Source of the DNA: Tamarix chinensis
Lineage: Eukaryota > Streptophyta > Magnoliopsida > Caryophyllales > Tamaricaceae
Direction: 5' to 3'
Length of the DNA stretch: 64,000 nucleotides
Assembly (NCBI GenBank): GCA_030549775.1
Contig: CM060171.1
Location: 7,660,289-7,724,288 of the forward strand
Positions 58,944 through 64,000 of this stretch are shown here, one piece after another. The number at the start of each line of letters is the position of its first letter. The stretch's first letter is position 1. A model generated the notes under the pieces. The model was not told where the DNA came from. It saw only the letters and a program-made list of their open reading frames with translations, and did no database searches. The position numbers were made by a program, and so were the translations under genes.

Positions 58944-59406
58944 ATGTAGGTCCAATACTAAGTAAATCCCACTACCCTATATTATGGAAGAGACAAAAAC
59001 TACAACATCAAGTGCATATTGAATCATGGTGCATTAAATTGATACAATATTATGCATACTCAATACCCACATCATAAATCCTACCATATATATATAATAA
59101 CATGTGAAACATATGTAACATCCTACTTAAACATGTAAGTGTGGTATGACAGAAATGTAAAGTAGCCCATGCGCCTCATGTAGAAAAAATCCATATTATT
59201 GACAACTCATTACATGACCACACAATTTCATATGCAACCATCTTAATACAATAAAAGATTTAAATAAACCAACCGAGCATTTATGGACAACACCAAACTA
59301 AAGGAATCGAGAATTTATAGATAATGCCAAACCAAACCAATAGGGAATTTAGCCCCCAGACATTACTTAGGGACATGTCCAGCCTAGCAAGCATGTCGTG
59401 GCCCTG
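58944..59406 (-). repeat. Continuation of the older LTR fragment, then unassigned flank
   Basis: GGTCCAATACTAAGTAA just after the TSD is the reverse of TTACTTAGTATTGGACC and matches 58491-58506 of LTR C, so the older LTR continues here. Similarity fades by about 59000. The rest, to 59406, is AT-rich with no gene seen. Confidence 0.5.
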
Positions 59407-62287
59407 TTATCTTTCATGATATATATGGGCATTTTCTCTTCTTCTTCCTTACATCAAATCTCGAGAGATTGCCAGACCCATTAATACATAATTAAAACTA
59501 TGGATTCCCCCTTGATTAAAGTTGTCTTGAAGGTTTTATAATGTCAAAGTATGCATTGGAAGATCTTGTAGGATAACAACAGAAGGCAAGTAATAATCAT
59601 GCTCAAATGATTCACGCTATTTATCATCCTCAGCCACAGTACGAAGCTTTTGTTTGTCCTCCCCTCAGAATAAAATTGTTAAAACAATCGATTGTTTTGA
59701 GGCTACTGCTAAGGTTAGTGGCTCAAGATTAATGCAAAGAAAACTAAATAGGATGGAAGATCTCTCTACATGACAAAGACAAGCACTCTTAATTATCATG
59801 CATATTTGTACTCTAAATAATTGATGATAATAAAGTCATGCAAGTAGAGTTTGAATATCATACTTCTCTCAACCCGATTAGCTTGTTTTAATTTTAATCT
59901 TGAGATTGTATTTATATATATAAGAAACATACCTAATAAGAACTGAGAAGTCCTTGGCTCTTATATTAAGTTTCAATGGCCTAAATTTATACTAGAAAAA
60001 ATAATTCTAAGCTTCTAGTCCAGCTATCCTTTCTTAGTGGGTAGCAACCACCACCACTTCTGTTAACATCTGCCACTAACCATCATGGAATATCGTCAGC
60101 ATTCTAGCACCATCAGCGCCACCATACATGCACCTTCAAACGTTGTCAGCATGATTCTATGTTTCTAATAATTTTCATCAACGAGGATAATTGAACAAAT
60201 TTAAAAGGAAAAAAATGATTGAATGAAAGAATGACGAACAAAAATTCATTGGTAGTTGTTTGATAATAAATTATGAAAGATAATTTTGAAAAAAAATAAT
60301 GCAGGTAAGATGTCAAAATGTTCCAGTCATAAGAAAATCCAACAAATCAAGCAAAATGTTGACCAAATCGAGTGGCATTTGAAACAAAATTTGAGATGGA
60401 ATAAACAAATCAAGATCCAATCATCCTTTTATTACTAGCAAATCATATCTGAAATGGTAGCCTCATCCTTATACATACATAGATACATATATACATACAT
60501 AAACTCACACATACAATGAGCCAGAACAAACTATCAACACCCAATCATCCTTTCATTACTTCTAGATCATACCCAAAAATAGTAATGATTATTCCATCAT
60601 AGTATGAAAATGATGAGTAGAATCTTATGAAGAGGGTTTGTTATTAGCTTGGTGGTTATTATATTGCTTGAAACTTAAATAAGAATCACATGAAAATCAA
60701 AATAATCACTCATGATGGAATTTACCTCATAGAATTACATGTTGATTCATCAAGAATAATAATGATCATAATAGTTCGGCCCATCAATAATCTAGGACTC
60801 CAATTGTCTCTTGTATATGAGCCAACATCCAATTATACATACTAAATCCAAATACTTTAACTTAAGTTGTTCATTTTATACAAGCTTAAATTATATAAAA
60901 ACCTACACTTCATAACGTTTACATATAAGTTCAATATTCAATAAAAACCCAACAACTCACTATAACAAAGATAATGACTAAGTGAAAATAAAATAATCAC
61001 CAACAAACAAAAAAGAACAAAAAATTATAATGATTATCAACAAAGCCTTATTGATTACTATAAATATCATATATTTAATATATTATCTGATTATATATTA
61101 CAAGTATAAATATTATAACAATAATAATAATTATTAATATAATCATAATTGTAATTATATTCATTACTTGGTTAGTGATAATGACAATAGCCATTTATTG
61201 TTATTATTAGTGTTGAAGTTGGTTAATTATCATATTATAACTTGGGGATTATCGTAAGTGATAATTATATGCATATGATCATGATATATTATTTTAATGC
61301 TAATTATTGTATCATATAATGAAGGAGTGATTATCCGTCACAAGTGTGGTGATTATTATATTATAGTTTGGCGATTATATCATTACGTACCGGTGATTAT
61401 GTCCTATGTATCATGTTAGTTATTATGTTATTACCTAGTGGTGATTATTTACTCCATATGTACCACGTTCTTTTAAACACTTCTCTCGCATTAATTTAAC
61501 AATCAAAATGATACTTTTTCATTTACTAAACTTTTATGGAGCAATCCACTTTTCTTCAATTTTCTTATGCTTCTAAGTTTATTTTTATTTTAAAAATAAC
61601 TATCCTACAACTCAAATACATATTGTGAGATGCATTCTAGTACATCATATAATCTTCCGTATAAGTGGCAAAATGCCCACAATGCTACAAGTGGCAAATC
61701 GATTCCATTTTCATAATTAATATCTCAAAGTGGCAAAATGCCCAAACTCTTTTCATTAAGAGCATGTATTCTATACTCTTTTCTCAAGAAGTATCTTTTT
61801 TTCTTTTGGCTAGCATTTCTCGATATATATCTATAATTTGATTCTCATTCGGCATATATACTTGGACTCACTTCGTAGCTTGAAAGTCTTTGCTGATTCA
61901 TCAACATGGAAGTGAAGTTTCGATAGTAAAATTTATTTACGTCATACATTTCGTTTCCATAATGTATAACTAGATAAGAAGAGACATATTCCTAACTAAA
62001 ATTTCACAGCAACCAACTTGGTAATCTATGTCACAAAACATATTAAAATCGATCCTCGCTTCTTTTCGCTTTTGGACTGGCGACTCAACTTTACTAATGG
62101 TTTAAATTGATTAGTCATGACTTGTCGCCGTGAATATGTGGGGTCTGTTTGATAATTAATAAATAGTTGATCTCTCATATCATATTGTTACGGTGGTATG
62201 CTTTTAATGAATTGTATTAACGTATTTAACAAATATATTTTATTAGTTGTTTGTATAAATTTGTTTGACAATTTTATATTAGAGTAT
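59407..62287. repeat. Segmental duplication, copy B
   Basis: It is the uninterrupted partner of 26141-27483 plus 39493-41461. It lacks the GAGC-rich insert and the hAT element and keeps about 260 bp (59858-60115) absent from copy A. The paralogue of the 26277 ORF starts at 59541 (MSKYALEDLVG) but meets TAA at 59574-59576. No other coding frame is supported. A CATA run lies near 60470-60500. Confidence 0.82.
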
Positions 62288-63090
62288 CTAAAAGTGTGGA
62301 CACATAGGTGATTCCCCCCTCCCGCATGCATCAACTATTAAAACAACAAAAACGTTGTTAGCAAAGTTAAAAATATAAAGATGAAATCAACTTTATTTTT
62401 TTTAATAATTATATGAATTGAAGTAGTGCGGTCATAGCCGATATATAATTTAAACATTTTTATTATCCATTGTAGTGTTGGTAAGAGTGATATTGTTCTT
62501 ACCCAAAAACTGAGAAGCCTCGCCTAATTCTACTTAACATACAAATAATAAAATAAAATACGCTAATTCACACAAAAATAAATAATAAGAAAAATAAAAT
62601 TAGGGACATTTAAAATAGAAAATGATAATAAAAAAATAAAATGAAAAAATAAATATGGATGAACGTAAATATAAAAAATATGATGGAAAATCGATTTCCA
62701 CCACAAGATTAGGTCAAAATAAAGCAAGAAATTCTTATGTCATCTATTAGTCACAAAAAAAAAAGATTTACTAAGTTGTAAGCTAGAAGCATGTCTATAC
62801 ACCTTATATTATGTGTCTATTTCATTTTAATACGACAAAAAAACAATATTAAATCATAGTGAATCCAACCAATAGAATTACAACAAGAGGCTCCTATATT
62901 TAACTAGATCTAATGAATTAAGAATAAGTGGAAGGATCACTATGCTATGGATTTGTCAATTAATAATGACACATAAATGACAGTTTGTTAGAAATCATTG
63001 ATAAGAATGTGAAAATTTGAGCATAGCAGAGTTTTTTTTTTTTTAAAAAGAAAGTCTATAAAGAAACAATAAATAAAATGAATTTAAAAA
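62288..63090. other. AT-rich stretch without a recognisable gene
   Basis: I see no coding frame or repeat family here beyond A and T runs (for example near 63032-63046). Confidence 0.5.
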
Positions 63091-64000
63091 AATTCCCTTT
63101 TTTTTAAACGATTATAAATATAACCGTTATAACAAAAAATGTCAACCATGTTTTGATAACGATTATCAATATAACTATTATGAAAACCAATAAAATTGTG
63201 TCATGCTTTAATAAGGATTATATTTATAATTGTTACCAAAACCTATTTTAATAACATTTAGAAATATAACATATATTAATACATGCACATTAAATTCCCC
63301 ATCCCTTCCCTTTCTCATTACATCTATTTCAAATTTGCAATTCTCTCTTACTCTGTCTTGCTTTAACTTGCTATCACTCCTCATCGTCCTTTTTGCATGT
63401 CGATAGTTGCTCTTCTTTCATCAGCCGGTGATTGTCTTGCCTACCTCACTATTATGTGTAAAATACCGTCATCCTATTCCTCTCGGTTGTCGCCATTTTT
63501 TCTCTCTTCCTCTCAACCAAGGTTGCATGCCACTGTGGGCTTGTCCTCCCTCTCTCCTGCTCATTTGTTTGTTGTTGTTTGTTGCTCCACATTGTCGTTA
63601 GTGTATTGTGCATGGAGTTGGTTATTGCTTCAATGCCGATGGATGTTCTTATTTTGTCCACCTTGCACGACATTCAGAGTTAGCTAGGTAGTCATTTTTT
63701 TCTTTCTTCTTTCATTATAAATATATGCATGCATGGTATTTAGTTAGTACTACATGTGTTCTTGTTTGTATGATATATGTTCACCTTAGGTGCTATGTTT
63801 TTACTTGTTATGGTTTTTCTTAGCATGTTATGTATTCCTATAATACCCTGTATTTTTGGAATATAATTTTATTAACCTTAATGATATTATTAGCATAATT
63901 TGATGAATATGTTTAATTATTTTAATTTTAATTTGTTTTATGGTTTTACCGATGATGAGGTATTCATATTAGAATTTAATTAATCTTTGTCATTGCAAAC
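63090..64000 (+). mobile_element. Possible 5' end of another CACTA-like element
   Basis: AACGATTATAAATATAACCG, AACGATTATCAATATAACTA and AAGGATTATATTTATAATTG, spaced about 60 bases (63107-63220), look like subterminal repeats. A pyrimidine-rich stretch follows (63295-63700) with TCTCTCTTACTCT, as in the leader at 12500. No CACTA tip is clear, and the element would run out of the window. Short frames at 63397-63687 have no family wording. Confidence 0.3.

Noticed and set aside
1..64000. CRISPR arrays, operons, riboswitches, phage or bacterial defence genes
   Set aside because: All recognisable coding text is plant transposon type with introns or decay; tandem repeats lack unique spacers of constant length.

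Overview
This looks like nuclear DNA from a flowering plant with a repeat-rich genome. The window is AT-rich and dense with plant transposon families: an Athila-type Ty3/gypsy element, CACTA/En-Spm, hAT, and very long LTRs. I found no intact host gene, rRNA, tRNA or CRISPR. Every recognisable protein is a transposon relic with stops or frameshifts. I could not identify the species.

Layout. 1-7070: the 3' half of an Athila-type element (integrase, an Athila ORF1/env-like relic, 3' UTR, 3' LTR at 5503-7070). Its LTR ends exactly inside a CACTA-like copy that lies on the minus strand (7071 to about 9996). 9997-12219: spacer with dispersed repeats. About 12220-19254: a second CACTA-like copy in the opposite orientation, carrying a decayed PF03004-type protein plus Ulp1 protease gene. 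The two copies face head to head and form an inverted repeat with arms of roughly 2.7-2.9 kb. 19255-26140: AT-rich, gene-free sequence with worn LTR remnants. 26141-27483 and 39493-about 41461: one half of a segmental duplication whose partner is 59407 to about 62287. That half is split by a 12.0-kb hAT element (27484-39484).

The hAT transposase gene (minus strand) is itself cut by a 4.49-kb solo LTR (30368-34861, TSD CAAAT). From 41944 to 59000 the window is mostly LTR-derived: a 447-bp tandem repeat split by a 5.2-kb solo LTR (42246-47452, TSD GTATT/GTAGT), a 2.5-kb solo LTR (49891-52403, TSD TAATT), and a 4.6-kb solo LTR (54349-58943, TSD ATGTA) nested in an older inverted LTR fragment. 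The window ends in what may be the start of another CACTA-like element (about 63090-64000).

The most informative structural signals are in the solo LTRs. Three of the four, and the older fragment, carry a hairpin-like inverted repeat about 90-100 bp from the 3' end; in the older fragment the arm sequence differs but the pairing and flanking boxes remain. All four carry a short CCACCGG/ATAGTGG motif array about 0.65-1.05 kb from the 3' end. I infer these may be structural or regulatory parts of this retrotransposon group. All identity and homology statements come from reading by eye; no alignment was run.
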